The notes below the pieces were generated by a model. That model saw nothing but the letters and a program-made list of their open reading frames with translations, was not told the DNA's origin and ran no database searches. DNA of 64,000 nt from Phlebopus portentosus (lineage: Eukaryota; Basidiomycota; Agaricomycetes; Boletales; Boletinellaceae): NCBI GenBank assembly GCA_037892935.1, contig JAYXKI010000006.1:248001-312000 (forward strand), in the 5' to 3' direction. Positions 1-10,637 of the stretch are shown here, one piece after another. Every line of letters starts with the position of its first letter. The stretch's first letter is position 1. The translations under genes were made by a program, and so were the position numbers.

Positions 1-21
1 GAGTCCCAAAATTCCAATTAA
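1..21 (+). pseudogene. Gyp1 pol, last codons (left copy, enters from outside the window)
   Basis: Frame 1 reads E-S-Q-N-S-N-stop. The right-hand Gyp1 pol, which ends at 13328 on the minus strand, finishes E-S-Q-N-S-D-stop, and the DNA around both ends is the same in inverted orientation. The window therefore starts just inside the 3' end of a plus-strand Gyp1 pol whose body lies to the left. Confidence 0.75.
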
Positions 22-470
22 ATCACTCATTTCCCTTCATATATGCTCCTTATTTATTTCCGATTCTCTCTTTCTCTGCCTCTGATCAATTCTAATCTTC
101 CAATTCTCCTTCTATAGTTTCGTATCTGCTAGCGTGATCCACAATAGGATCTAACACGTGTACTTTTACTTAATACGCAGTTCCGCACGGTTTCGCCGTT
201 CAAAACAGCAGAACAATGGTGAAACGCCTCAATTCACTTCGTATCAGTTTCCTTTCATCCTATTCCTTGAATTCTTTGATCTATTCTTCTAGTCTTCACT
301 CAGTCTCACTCGATCGCACGTAAATTCACAAAAACCGAAACAAAATTGTATAAATTAACTATAAAAACAACTATGTACAGTACAAGTTATTTTTCTTTTT
401 CTTTTGTCCTTTTCTTTTTCTATTTTACAAAAGTCCGACCAGGACATAGAGCATACGCGACGATTATACT
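22..470. other. Convergent 3' tail between Gyp1 pol and accessory gene (left arm)
   Basis: No gene is seen. The stretch separates the pol stop (plus strand) from the accessory-gene stop (minus strand), so both transcripts should end here. It is pyrimidine-rich and AT-rich, with a T/C-rich run near 389-425 that would read as A-rich 3' UTR sequence on the minus strand. Confidence 0.5.
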
Positions 471-2708
471 CTATTCCCGAGCCCTACCTTTCCCCTTCGA
501 CTGACGAACCCTCTTCACTTCCCCTCTATCTTCCTCTTCCTTATCTTTACCTTCCCCCGTCTTCACCCCAGCCAACTCGAGCAGCAGACGACGATCTGCA
601 TGCGCCTGTGCTACGAGGACGCTGAATTTGTTCAGCATCCGGGACAGGACCTTGTCCCAGTGATCCATTCACGCCAGCACGAACTGCAGCTCAGATTCCC
701 CGACTTCCCGCTGCAGAGCTTCATGCTCGACGCGACCACCCACCAATCTGGCCACCAGAGCCGTGACTTTCCGGCGTTTTGCTTCCCGATCGTGCGCCTC
801 CCGAGCTGCCTTACGCTTTGCAGCTACAGCCCTGCCCTTCGTGGCTAGACTACAGCCCTTCACCTGCTTCAAGCATGGAGCGCAGGTCCTCTGCGGAAGA
901 CCCACGCAATCACGGCCACGCTTCTGGCACTGGTCGCATGGAACCCGATGACGAACGCACCCATTGCTCAATCATTTGTCACCATCGTCGTCGTCGTCGT
1001 CATTATCGTTGTCGTCACCACCAGAACCACCACCATTAGCCGGAATCCTAGAAGGACCAGCCTCAGGTTGAGAAGACGCTCGTTATGCCGGAGAAACGCG
1101 TCTCGCTTGCGTTTCGACAGTTTTGCGTGGAACAGCAGCAATACCACTATTGTTGTTGTTGTTGTTGTTGCTGTTGTTGTTGTTGCTCGCGATATTGAGA
1201 GCCTGAATTTCTTCAAGGCTTGCGTCCGCCTCAAACGGCTCATTCGCCTCCATTCCCACATCACCGATATCCATTCCGCCGTCGCCTGGACTCATGATAA
1301 TGGAGTCTTCTCCCCGATGACCAGGAGGAGGACTCTCAGGACTTTCCTGAATCGCAGAAGTCTCCTCATCCAAGTCCACCACTTGCCAAACACCACGAAT
1401 GCGGCGAGTCCCTGCATCCAGCCGTCGTCGCATGTTGGCCTCAATTTTGGCAGCCATCCGGGAGATTTTGGCGCGTTGAGCAGCGCGTTCTTCTTCTTCT
1501 CGTCTTTCACTCTCGCAAAGCTCAATCTCGAGCATTGTAGGTTCGAGTGAGGTTAAGGGTGTAGAATGGCTAGCCCCTTCCAAACGTTCCGCTCCGGTTT
1601 TGAGCGTTTCGACCGGTTCCGTGACCTCTCCGTCCTCAATCGTTTCACCAGTTTCGACCTGAAGAGGAGCGGAATCAACCTCCATTGGACTATCAACGTC
1701 CTGAGGCAGCATTTGATGTTGCTGCTGCTGTTGTTGTTGCGGTTGAGAGAAAGGTTCAGACAGCACTTGTTGGGATTGTTGTTGTTGCTGTTGTTGTTGT
1801 TGCATTTCGGATTCATGAGCACGAACAAGTTGATAGAGCTGACGATGAAGGATGGAATAGCCGTAGTATTCCCAGAGGAGCTGGACCGTTCTCAATTTCA
1901 CCCTGTCGATGCGAAGGATGTGCCCTGCACGAAGGTGTCGTTGCTCGATATCCTCCCAATATTCAAATGCTTGCTGTAGAAAGGATTAGATGGAGTTGAT
2001 AGACAAGAAGAAGTACCTATGTGACTCTGGACAGCTTCGTCTCGCGTGTAGTCCATGTTGCCAGTGAACCTCGCCATTTGTTGGAACTTGGAGCTCTCCA
2101 TTCTCACGTTCTCAAGAGCCTTTTCAATGTCAGGGCGCGGTTTCGGGAACATTGGAGGGAAAGATTCGCCCAAGAAGAACCCACGAGTCGAATCGAACGA
2201 GGCAGGATGGAATGGAACCCTGCGTCTGTGGAAGAAAGCTCATCGTTTGGTCTCCATCCTGGCATAAAATTCCCGTCAATCGTAGTACAGCATCCATAGG
2301 AGAGCGTCCATGTCACAGTAGTTGGAGTACGCCGTCTCCGACCAGACTTCTTTCGTTCCTTTGGGACGGACTTGCTCCAATGCTTCCTTCTATGCCTGTC
2401 AAATTTAGTTAACAAAAATTCTTGATTAGAGTGTGCAGTTTACACACCATAGTTGCCTTCCACCCATCCATCAAAGATTCCATCACCGGATTCGTCAACC
2501 ACCGTACCGTCATCGAACCTGTAGGCGCGATCCATTCGACCGGTTTTGTCTTATCCGGCAGAATTACCGTCATGACGCCATGGTCTAGTTCATCCATTGC
2601 TGACCTGGCCAAGGCAACATCTGCCTTGAATTTTGCGACCGCTGCCTTCCAGTCGTCATTGGAGTTGATGGGTCCCACGAGCGTGACGATTTCTTCGGAA
2701 GTGAACAT
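471..2708 (-). pseudogene. Gyp1 accessory gene, left copy: Zn2Cys6-cluster protein, spliced, antisense to pol
   Basis: Three exons are read on the minus strand: 2708-2448, 2395-2021 and 1973-471. The introns are 2396-2447 (52 bp, GT...AG) and 1974-2020 (47 bp). The lengths mirror the right-hand copy. The product would have an N-terminal domain beginning MFTSEEIV, glutamine runs, an acidic middle, asparagine runs, and a C-terminal cluster C-x2-C-x6-C-x7-C-x2-C-x6-C (CDQC ... CAPC ... KGC) followed by a basic and leucine-rich tail. This copy is broken: CAG to TAG two codons into exon 2, a TGA later in exon 2 and one before the cluster (both shared with the right copy), and the second donor reads AT instead of GT. 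The gene lies between pol and the 3' LTR, in the opposite direction. The cluster spacing is that of Gal4-type DNA-binding domains; any function in the element is inference. Confidence 0.75.
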
Positions 2709-2799
2709 GTTGGAGAATGAAGAAAAGATGACAGCGGAAGAAAATTTGGACGCGACGCGATATGCTTTGAAACTCCCACGTGTCGGATTTGAGATGGGA

Positions 2800-2817
2800 G
2801 TGACCGCGGACGGTCAC
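2800..2817. promoter_or_regulatory. 18-bp palindrome with everted CCG-N4-CGG, upstream of Gyp1 accessory gene (left)
   Basis: The sequence is GTGACCG-CGGA-CGGTCAC, a 7-bp arm with a 4-bp centre. It lies about 92 bp before the accessory-gene start at 2708 and about 20 bp from the LTR edge. The same palindrome is kept at 10529-10546. Zn2Cys6 proteins typically bind paired CGG triplets, so an autoregulatory site is possible but unproven. Confidence 0.4.
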
Positions 2818-2837
2818 TATTTCATGAACCCGGGAGA

Positions 2838-4465
2838 TGAAGAGTAAGCCTGAAGCTTGGGAACATACGGAGTCATTACGACCAGTTCCACGGGGTTCCG
2901 ACTGGTTTCGCTCAGTTTCAACTGGTTTCACTCGACTGAGTGAACTTAGCAAGAACGCCATAGTCCAGATAGCACGTGCACCGTTCTTTGATCGGCCATC
3001 AAGATGGGAGAATCACGGCATCAAGTTTGCATGCGTCGATCACAAGTCTCCAGACCTCGGATCCGCATTCCAGACAAAGAGATTTGACCCTGCAACCTCG
3101 TCCTCAGTCCCTCTCCTTTGTTAAACATTGCAGACTTACTTTGTCAGGCTATCCAGAGCCCTTCCGAGTCGTTTCCCCGAGTTCCGCTTCGTTCCGCTCA
3201 AAGAGACCCGGTTCCGAAGGTTTCGCACATATTCTGACCTTTCTATATGCGCCCCCTTTAATCCATTATGTTCTCATTCCAGACATGCTTAGTATTGTTT
3301 CTTTTGACCTATGTGTCCCTTAAACCATTCATATGCGCTCCTCTCCTTTGTAGATAGCGATATGCGTTCCCTTTTCTTTATGATGTAGGTTCTCTGACCG
3401 CTGGGAGGCTCAGTCTTGGATGTTTAGTATAAATATAGCATGACTCTCGTAGTAGAGGGACAGCTTAGTTGGAGCTGAGTGGGAGCTTAGCTTACAGTTC
3501 TCACATCATCTCAAAGTCCCTCGACCTCTAGTCTACTTGTTCGTAGTGGACTCTCTCGTCTCTAAAGTCTAATATACGATATTTCATGTTCTGTACAGTC
3601 GATCAGTGATCTCTCTTCATAGCAGAGCCGTTCGTACATTTGTATAGTTCGCTGTGATCGTACAAAGGCTCCTCTTACTTCTCTCACCCGAACCGATACC
3701 TCCATACGTGTTCCGAACTGTTTCGCCCGGTTTCGCTCGTAACCCAGTTACTCTGCGTGCCGCTTGCATTTAGTATCGCAACACCTTCTCCTCTCCATTG
3801 TCATTGGGAAAGGACACCATATCACCCCTTTCCTCTTGACATTCCACTCTCCGCTTCCTCAAGTCCAGCCCGGCGCTATTCCACACTGTTTCGATTGGAT
3901 ACGGTCGGTTCCATCGTCCCACACATATCCTTCGATTCTCTCAGTCCCCTTCCATCATTGTTTTGCACCTCCATCCCTCGCATCACATTACGACACACTC
4001 AGCTATTGTCCTTCGTCCATTGTATCGCGTTTCGAATTGTTACGTCGCGTTCCGACACTTTAGACTACGAGTGAGATTGGCTGCAGTCGCTTGCCAGTGT
4101 GTTAGCACAGTTGATTAGTCACGTTTGGGTTGGTGGTTCGACTAGCGTAGCTTAGTTAGTTTAGTTCTTGTGCCTTGGGTCAGTCGGCTTCAGTCCAGAG
4201 CTCGCAGCTGAGCTGGAGAGTCGATTTAGCCTTTGCACCGCCACTGTTGATCTCGGGAGAAGCCTACCCTCGGAATTCCTCCTCGAGCACTTCCCTCATA
4301 TCCCCAGTTCTCACCAAGCCCTTCCATTGTATATCTCTATTTCCCTCCACTCCTTCATGCCCTTAGCTCGGGTGTAACTCTCTGCTGACCGCTTGAAGGT
4401 ATTCTAGGGCAGCCCCTCGAACTATACACTCCCTGTCCGGCATCAGAACGTCCACAGGAGTTTCA
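2838..4465 (+). repeat. Gyp1 LTR, copy A (3' LTR of the left element)
   Basis: It starts TGAAGAGTAAG and ends GGAGTTTCA, the same termini as four other copies in the window, one of which (31109-32736) is bounded by a 4-bp duplication. A short purine run (GGGAGA) precedes it, as expected of a polypurine tract. It contains a TATA box at 3428-3437 and clusters of GAAAC/GGAAC motifs spaced 10 bp apart, for example 2871-2935. The right flank is an antisense integrase fragment, not single-copy DNA, so no target duplication can be read. Confidence 0.85.
3428..3437 (+). promoter_or_regulatory. TATA box of Gyp1 LTR
   Basis: TATAAATATA lies about 590 bp into the LTR. It is conserved in every other copy: 5398, 7368, minus strand 9909-9918 and minus strand 32137-32146. 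This would put the U3/R boundary about 30 bp downstream and leave a long R-U5 of about 1 kb. Confidence 0.6.
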
Positions 4466-4806
4466 GCGTGATCACTCCAATGCTTGTCATTACCGTCTGC
4501 AGCTTTAATCAAGGCTTCCTGTACGTCGAAATGTCTGTATTTGACTAATCCATTTGCTTGTAAGTTGTATGACGAAATCCGAATGTGGTTGATGTGATAC
4601 CGTATCTTCAAGTAGTCTAGCGTGGCAACGAATGGTGTGCCGTTATCCGTAACAAGTTCGGGGCATGCTCCATATCAACACAAGAGGTTCTGGAAGATAA
4701 ACTGGCCTACAGTCTTACTAGTTTCTTCATGAAGAAGTCTAAATTCGGGATACGCAGTTAGCGAACAACGTGCATGCACGATATACCGGAATCCACTCGA
4801 TTTTGG
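4466..4806 (-). pseudogene. Gyp1 integrase core fragment, first tandem copy
   Basis: This 341-bp piece matches 13936-14278 of the right-hand Gyp1 pol on the same strand. Minus-strand translation shows the Y-H-I-N-H-I-R-I-S-S-Y-N block around the integrase catalytic glutamate, where NGLVERRH has become NGLVKYRH: the glutamate codon now reads lysine. It is fused at 4465 to the end of LTR A and at 4807 to the start of LTR B, and runs antisense to both LTRs. It is a rearrangement scar rather than a gene. Confidence 0.8.
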
Positions 4807-6435
4807 TGAAGAGTAAGTCTGAAGCTTGGGAGCGTACGAAGTCGTTACGACCAGTTCCGCGGCGTTCTGACTGGTTTCGCTCAGTTTCGACTGGTTTTGC
4901 TCGAACGAGTAGACTTAGCAAGAACGCCATAGTCCAGATGGCATGTGCACCATTCTTTGATCGGCCATCAAGACGGGAGAATCACGGCATCAAGTTTGCA
5001 CGCGTCGATCACAAGTCTCCGGACCTCAGATCCGCATTCCAGACAAAGAGATTTGACCCTGCAACCTCGTCCTCAGTCCCTCTCCTTTGTTAAACATCGC
5101 AGACTTACTTTGTCAGGCTAGCCAGAGCCCTTCCGAGTCGTTTTCCCGAGTTCCGCTCTGTTCCGCTCAAAGAGACCCAGTTCCGAAGGTTTTGCACATA
5201 TTCTGACCTTTCTATATGCGTCCCCTTTAATCCATTATGCTCTCGTTCCAGACATGCTTAGTATTGTTTCTTTTGACCTATGTGTCCCTTAAAACCATTC
5301 ATATGCACTCCTCTCCTTTATAGATAGCGATATGCATTCCCTTTTCTTTATGATGTAGGTTCTCTGACCGCTGGGAGGCTCAGTCTTGGATGTTTAGTAT
5401 AAATATAGCATGACTCTCGTAGTAGAGGGACAGCTTAGTTGGAGCTGAGTGGGAGCTTAGCTTACAGTTCTCACATCATCTCAAAGTCCCTCGACCTCTA
5501 GTCTACTTGTTCGTAGTGGACTCTCTCGTCTCTAAAGTCTAATATACGATATTTCATGTTCTGTACAGTCGATCAGTGATCTCTCTTCATAGCAGAGCCG
5601 TTCGTACATTTGTATAGTTCGCTGTGATCGTACAAAGGCTCCTCTTACTTCTCTCACCCGAACCGATACCTCCATACGTGTTCCGAACTGTTTCGCCCGG
5701 TTTCGCTCGTAACCCAGTTACTCTGCGTGCCGCTTGCATTTAGTATCGCAACACCTTCTCCTCTCCATTGTCATTGGGAAAGGACACCATATCACCCCTT
5801 TCCTCTTGACATTCCACTCTCCGCTTCCTCAAGTCCAGCCCGGCGCTATTCCACACCGTTTCGATTGGATACGGTCGGTTCCATCGTCCCACACATATCC
5901 TTCGATTCTCTCAGTCCCCTTCCATCATTGTTTTGCACCTCCATCCCTCGCATCACATTACGACACACTCAGCTATTGTCCTTCGTCCATTGTATCGCGT
6001 TTCGAATTGTTACGTCGCGTTCCGACACTTTAGACTACGAGTGAGATTGGCTGCAGTCGCTTGCCAGTGTGTTAGCACAGTTGATTAGTCACGTTTGGGT
6101 TGGTGGTTCGACTAGCGTAGCTTAGTTAGTTTAGTTCTTGTGCCTTGGGTCAGTCGGCTTCAGTCCAGAGCTCGCAGCTGAGCTGGAGAGTCGATTTAGC
6201 CTTTGCACCGCCACTGTTGATCTCGGGAGAAGCCTACCCTCGGAATTCCTCCTCGAGCACTTCCCTCATATCCCCAGTTCTCACCAAGCCCTTCCATTGT
6301 ATATCTCTATTTCCCTCCACTCCTTCATGCCCTTAGCTCGGGTGTAACTCTCTGCTGACCGCTTGAAGGTATTCTAGGGCAGCCCCTCGAACTATACACT
6401 CCCTGTCCGGCATCAGAACGTCCACAGGAGTTTCA
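4807..6435 (+). repeat. Gyp1 LTR, copy B
   Basis: It has the same termini and TATA box (5398) as copy A. The part before about 5340 matches copy C, and the part after about 5350 matches copy A almost base for base. This mosaic is expected if a 1970-bp LTR-plus-integrase unit was duplicated in tandem by unequal exchange. Confidence 0.85.
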
Positions 6436-6776
6436 GCGTGATCACTCCAATGCTTGTCATTACCGTCTGCAGCTTTAATCAAGGCTTCCTGTACGTCGAA
6501 ATGTCTGTATTTGACTAATCCATTTGCTTGTAAGTTGTATGACGAAATCCGAATGTGGTTGATGTGATACCGTATCTTCAAGTAGTCTAGCGTGGCAACG
6601 AATGGTGTGCCGTTATCCGTAACAAGTTCGGGGCATGCTCCATATCAACACAAGAGGTTCTGGAAGATAAACTGGCCTACAGTCTTACTAGTTTCTTCAT
6701 GAAGAAGTCTAAATTCGGGATACGCAGTTAGCGAACAACGTGCATGCACGATATACCGGAATCCACTCGATTTTGG
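6436..6776 (-). pseudogene. Gyp1 integrase core fragment, second tandem copy
   Basis: It appears identical to 4466-4806, offset by exactly 1970 bp, with the same LTR junctions and the same lysine in place of the catalytic glutamate. It is part of the recent tandem duplication. Confidence 0.8.
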
Positions 6777-8395
6777 TGAAGAGTAAGTCTGAAGCTTGGG
6801 AGCGTACGAAGTCGTTACGACCAGTTCCGCGGCGTTCTGACTGGTTTCGCTCAGTTTCGACTGGTTTTGCTCGAACGAGTAGACTTAGCAAGAACGCCAT
6901 AGTCCAGATGGCATGTGCACCATTCTTTGATCGGCCATCAAGACGGGAGAATCACGGCATCAAGTTTGCACGCGTCGATCACAAGTCTCCGGACCTCAGA
7001 TCCGCATTCCAGACAAAGAGATTTGACCCTGCAACCTCGTCCTCAGTCCCTCTCCTTTGTTAAACATCGCAGACTTACTTTGTCAGGCTAGCCAGAGCCC
7101 TTCCGAGTCGTTTTCCCGAGTTCCGCTCTGTTCCGCTCAAAGAGACCCAGTTCCGAAGGTTTTGCACATATTCTGACCTTTCTATATGCGTCCCCTTTAA
7201 TCCATTATGCTCTCGTTCCAGACATGCTTAGTATTGTTTCTTTTGACCTATGTGTCCCTTAAAACCATTCATATGCACTCCTCTCCTTTATAGATAGCGA
7301 TATGCATTCCCTTTTCTTTATGACGTAGGTTCTCTGACCACTGGGAGGCTCAGTCTTGGACATTTAGTATAAATATAGTACGACTCTCATAGTAGAGGGA
7401 GAGCTTAGTCGGAGCTGAGTGGGAGCTTAGCTTACAGTTCTCACATCGTCTCAAAGTCCCTTGACCTCCAGTCTACTTGTTCGTAGTGGACTCTCTCGTC
7501 TCTATAGTCTAATATACGACATTTCATGTTCTGTACAGTCGATTGGTGATCTCTCTTCGCAGTAGAGCCATTTGTGCATTTGTATAGTTTGCCGTCATCG
7601 TATACAGGCTTCTCTATCTTCTCTCACCCGAATCTAAACCCCCTCACGTGTTTCGAACCGTTTCGCCCGGTTTCGCTCGTAACCCAGTTACTTGCGTGCC
7701 GCTCGCGTTTGGTCTCGCAACACCTTCTCCTCTCCATTGTCGTCAGGAAAGGACACCATATCACCCCTTTCCTCTTGACATTCCACTCTCCGTTTCCTCA
7801 AGACCAGCCCAGTGCTATTCTGCATCGTTTCGATCGGAAACGGTCAGTTCCATCGTCCCACACATATCCTTCGATTCCCTCAGTCCCCTTCCATCATCGT
7901 TTCGCACCTCTATCCCTCGCATCACATTTCGACACACTCAGCAATTGTCCTTTGTCCATCGTATCGCGTTTCAAATCATTACACCGCGTTCCGACACTTT
8001 AGACTACGAGTGAGATCGGCTGCAGTCGCTTACCAGTGTGTTAGCACAGTCAATTAGTCACGTTCGGGTTGGTGGTTCGACTAGCGTAGCTTAGTTAATT
8101 TAGTTCTTGTGCCTTGGGTTAGTCGGCTTTAGTCCAGAGCTCGCAGCTGAGCTGGAGAGTCGATTTAGCCTTCGCACCACCACCGTCAATCTCGGAAGAA
8201 GTTCACCCTCGGAATTCTTCCTCGAGCGCTTCCCTCACATCCCTCAAGCCCTTCCATTGTATATCCCTATTTCCCTCCATTCCTTCGTGCCCTTAGCTCG
8301 GGTGTAATTCTCTGCGGACCGTTTGAGGGTATTCTAGGGCAGCCCCCCGAACTATACACTCCCTGTCCGGCATCAGAACGTCCACAGGAGTTTCA
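6777..8395 (+). repeat. Gyp1 LTR, copy C (5' LTR of a truncated plus-strand element)
   Basis: Termini are as in the other copies and the TATA box is at 7368. It is followed directly by a primer-binding site (8398) and the gag start, which identifies it as a 5' LTR. Beyond about 7320 it diverges from copies A and B, so it is the older member of the tandem. Confidence 0.85.
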
Positions 8396-8397
8396 AG

Positions 8398-8415
8398 TGG
8401 AGCCCCTGGCGAGGG
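8398..8415 (+). other. Primer-binding site of Gyp1
   Basis: TGGAGCCCCTGGCGAGGG lies 2 bp past the LTR end. TGG pairs with the CCA end of a tRNA. The Gyp2 site at 40864-40881 (minus strand) reads TGGAGCCCACCGCGAGGG, so the two families appear to use the same primer tRNA. The tRNA itself cannot be named from this sequence. Confidence 0.65.
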
Positions 8416-8514
8416 GGATTTCACTGTCCAACCATTACGAATACCCCGCCAAATTCGTCTAGCAGATGAGTTACATGTAGCCAATCCGCTCGAGTCCCTA
8501 TAGAACATCAGGTT

Positions 8515-8880
8515 TTGCCGCCGACTCGAAGGCCGAGGATTGTCAATCGCAACTTACGTTCCACTGTGGAAAACGCAGAATACAGCAAAACACCCTTGCG
8601 ACAATCCGTTAGCGCCATTCCTTTCAACACCGATTCCCTAGATCATTCCCCATCTACCATCGCCGATTCAGAACTCCCCAACCTCTCATCCGTGCCAGCT
8701 TCCACCCCAGGCTCACCAAACAGACCAGCTAGCCCGCCTACCAATTACCAACTACCTACCGGAACTCAACAGATCTTAGCCAGCAACGCAGCGATAATAG
8801 CTTGTCTGTCTGCTAATGCTAACGTATTACAACAACTTACAAATCGACAAACCGCAATGGCGTACCAACCGCCCTCATGT
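8515..8880 (+). pseudogene. gag: Gyp1 gag, N-terminal fragment (~120 codons)
   Basis: The open frame begins about 100 bp after the primer-binding site and is proline-, serine- and asparagine-rich (…STVENAEYSKTP…), as gag N-termini often are. No ATG opens it; the first in-frame candidate is TTG, so the start is uncertain or lost. The frame is cut at 8880 by the inverted LTR D, so capsid and zinc-knuckle parts are missing. The call rests on position (LTR, primer site, then this frame). Confidence 0.6.
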
Positions 8881-10508
8881 TGAAACTCCTGTGGACATTC
8901 TGATGCCGGACAGGGAGTGTATAGTTCGAGGGGCTGCCCTAGAATACCTTCAAGCGGTCAGCAGAGAGTTGCACCCGAGCTAAGGGCACGAAGGAGTGGA
9001 GGGAAATAGAGATATACAATGGAAGGGCTTGGTGAGAACCGGGGATATGAGGGAAGTGCTCAAGGAGGAATTCCAAGGGTAGGCTTCTCCCGAGATCGAC
9101 GGTGGCGGTGCAAAGGCTAAATCGACTCTCTGGCTCAGCTGCGAGCTCTGGACTAAAGCCGACTGACCCAAGGCACAAGAACTAAACTAACTAAGCTACA
9201 CTAGTCGAACCACCAACCCGAACGTGACTAATCGACTGTGCTAACACACTGGCAAGCGACTGCAGCCGATCTCACTCGTAGTCTAAAGTGTCGGAATGCG
9301 GCGTAACGATTCAAAACGCGATACGATGGATGAAGGACAATAGCTGAGTGTGTCGTAATGTGATGCGAGGGATGGAGGTGCAAAACAATGATGGAAGGGG
9401 ACTGAGAGAATCGAAGGATATGTGTGGGACGATGGAACCGACCGTATCCAATCGAAACGGTGTGGAATAGCGCCGGGCTGGACTTGAGGAAGCGGAGAGT
9501 GGAATGTCAAGAGAAAAGGGGTGATATGGTGTCCTTTCCTGATGACAATGGAGAGGAGAAGGTGTTGCGAGACCAAATGCGAGCGGCATGTAGAGTAACT
9601 GGGTTACGAGCGAAACCGGGCAAAACGGTTCGGAACACGTATGGAGGTATTGGTTCGGGTGAGAGAAGTAAGAGGAGCCTTTGTACAATCACAGCGAACT
9701 ATACGAACGTACAAACGGCTCTGCTACAAAGAGAGATCACCGATCGACTGTACAGAACACGAAATATCATATATTAGACTATAGAGATGAGAGAGTCCAC
9801 TATGAACAAGTAGACTAGAGGTCGAGGGACTTTGAGATGATGTGAGAACTGTAAGCTAAGCTCCCACTAAGCTCTGACTAAGCTCTCCCTCTACTACGAG
9901 AGTCGTGCTATATTTATACTAAACGTCCAAGACTGAGCCTCCCAGCAGTCAGAGAACCTACGTCATAAAGAAAAGGGAATGCATATCGCTATCTACAAAG
10001 GAGAGGAGCACATATGAATGGTTTAAGGGACACATAGGTCAAAAGAAACAATACTAAGCATGTCTGGAATGAGAACATAATGGATTAAAGGGGACGCATA
10101 TAGAAAGGTCAGAATATGTGCAAAACCTTCGGAACTGGGTCTCTTTGAGTGGAACGGAGCGGAACTCAGGGAAACGACTCGGAAGGGCTCTGGCTAGCCA
10201 GACAAAGTAAGTCTGTGATGTTTAACAAAGGAGAGGGACTGAGGACGAGGTTGCAGGGTCAAATCTCTTTGTCTGGAACGCGGATCCGAGGTCCGGAGAC
10301 TTATGATCGACGCGTGCAAACTCGATGCCGTGATTCTCCCATCTTGATGGCCGATCAAAGAACGGTGCATGTGCCATCTGGACTATGGCGTTCTTGCTAA
10401 GTTCACTCGTTTGAGTGAAACCAGTCGAAACCGAGTGAAACCAGTTGGAACCCCGCGGAACTGGTCGTAACGACTCCGTACGTTCCCAAGCTTCAGGCTT
10501 ACTCTTCA
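8881..10508 (-). repeat. Gyp1 LTR, copy D (3' LTR of the right-hand, minus-strand element)
   Basis: On the plus strand it starts TGAAACTCCTG and ends TTACTCTTCA, the reverse of copies A-C. The TATA box is at 9909-9918 (minus strand). It abuts gag at 8880 with an exact LTR end, which indicates insertion of the right-hand element there. The other end of that element is lost at about 17805, so the target duplication cannot be checked. Confidence 0.85.
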
Positions 10509-10528
10509 TCTCCCGGGTTCATGAAATA

Positions 10529-10546
10529 GTGACCGTCCGCGGTCAC
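10529..10546. promoter_or_regulatory. 18-bp palindrome with everted CCG-N4-CGG upstream of Gyp1 accessory gene (right)
   Basis: GTGACCG-TCCG-CGGTCAC lies 92 bp before the ATG at 10638. It is the mirror of the 2800-2817 site; the arms are conserved and only the orientation of the centre differs. It is a candidate operator for the Zn2Cys6 product or for another regulator. Confidence 0.4.
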
Positions 10547-10637
10547 TCCCATCTCAAATCCAACGCGTAGGAGTTTCGAAGCATATCGCGTCGTGTCCAA
10601 ATTTTCTTCCGCTGTCATCTTTTCTTCATTCTCCAAC

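Noticed and set aside
948..1550. 200-codon plus-strand frame (and its mirror 12401-11796)
   Set aside because: Antisense to the asparagine- and glutamine-rich part of the accessory gene; open because CAA/CAG repeats lack stops on both strands.
1700..1810. CAA/CAG repeats as microsatellite or CRISPR-like array
   Set aside because: Simple triplet repeats in frame, coding for glutamine in the accessory protein; no spacer structure.
3757..4074. 105-codon frame repeated in all Gyp1 LTRs
   Set aside because: Located in the LTR downstream of the TATA box; repeated only because the LTR is. The frames differ among copies and show no domain.
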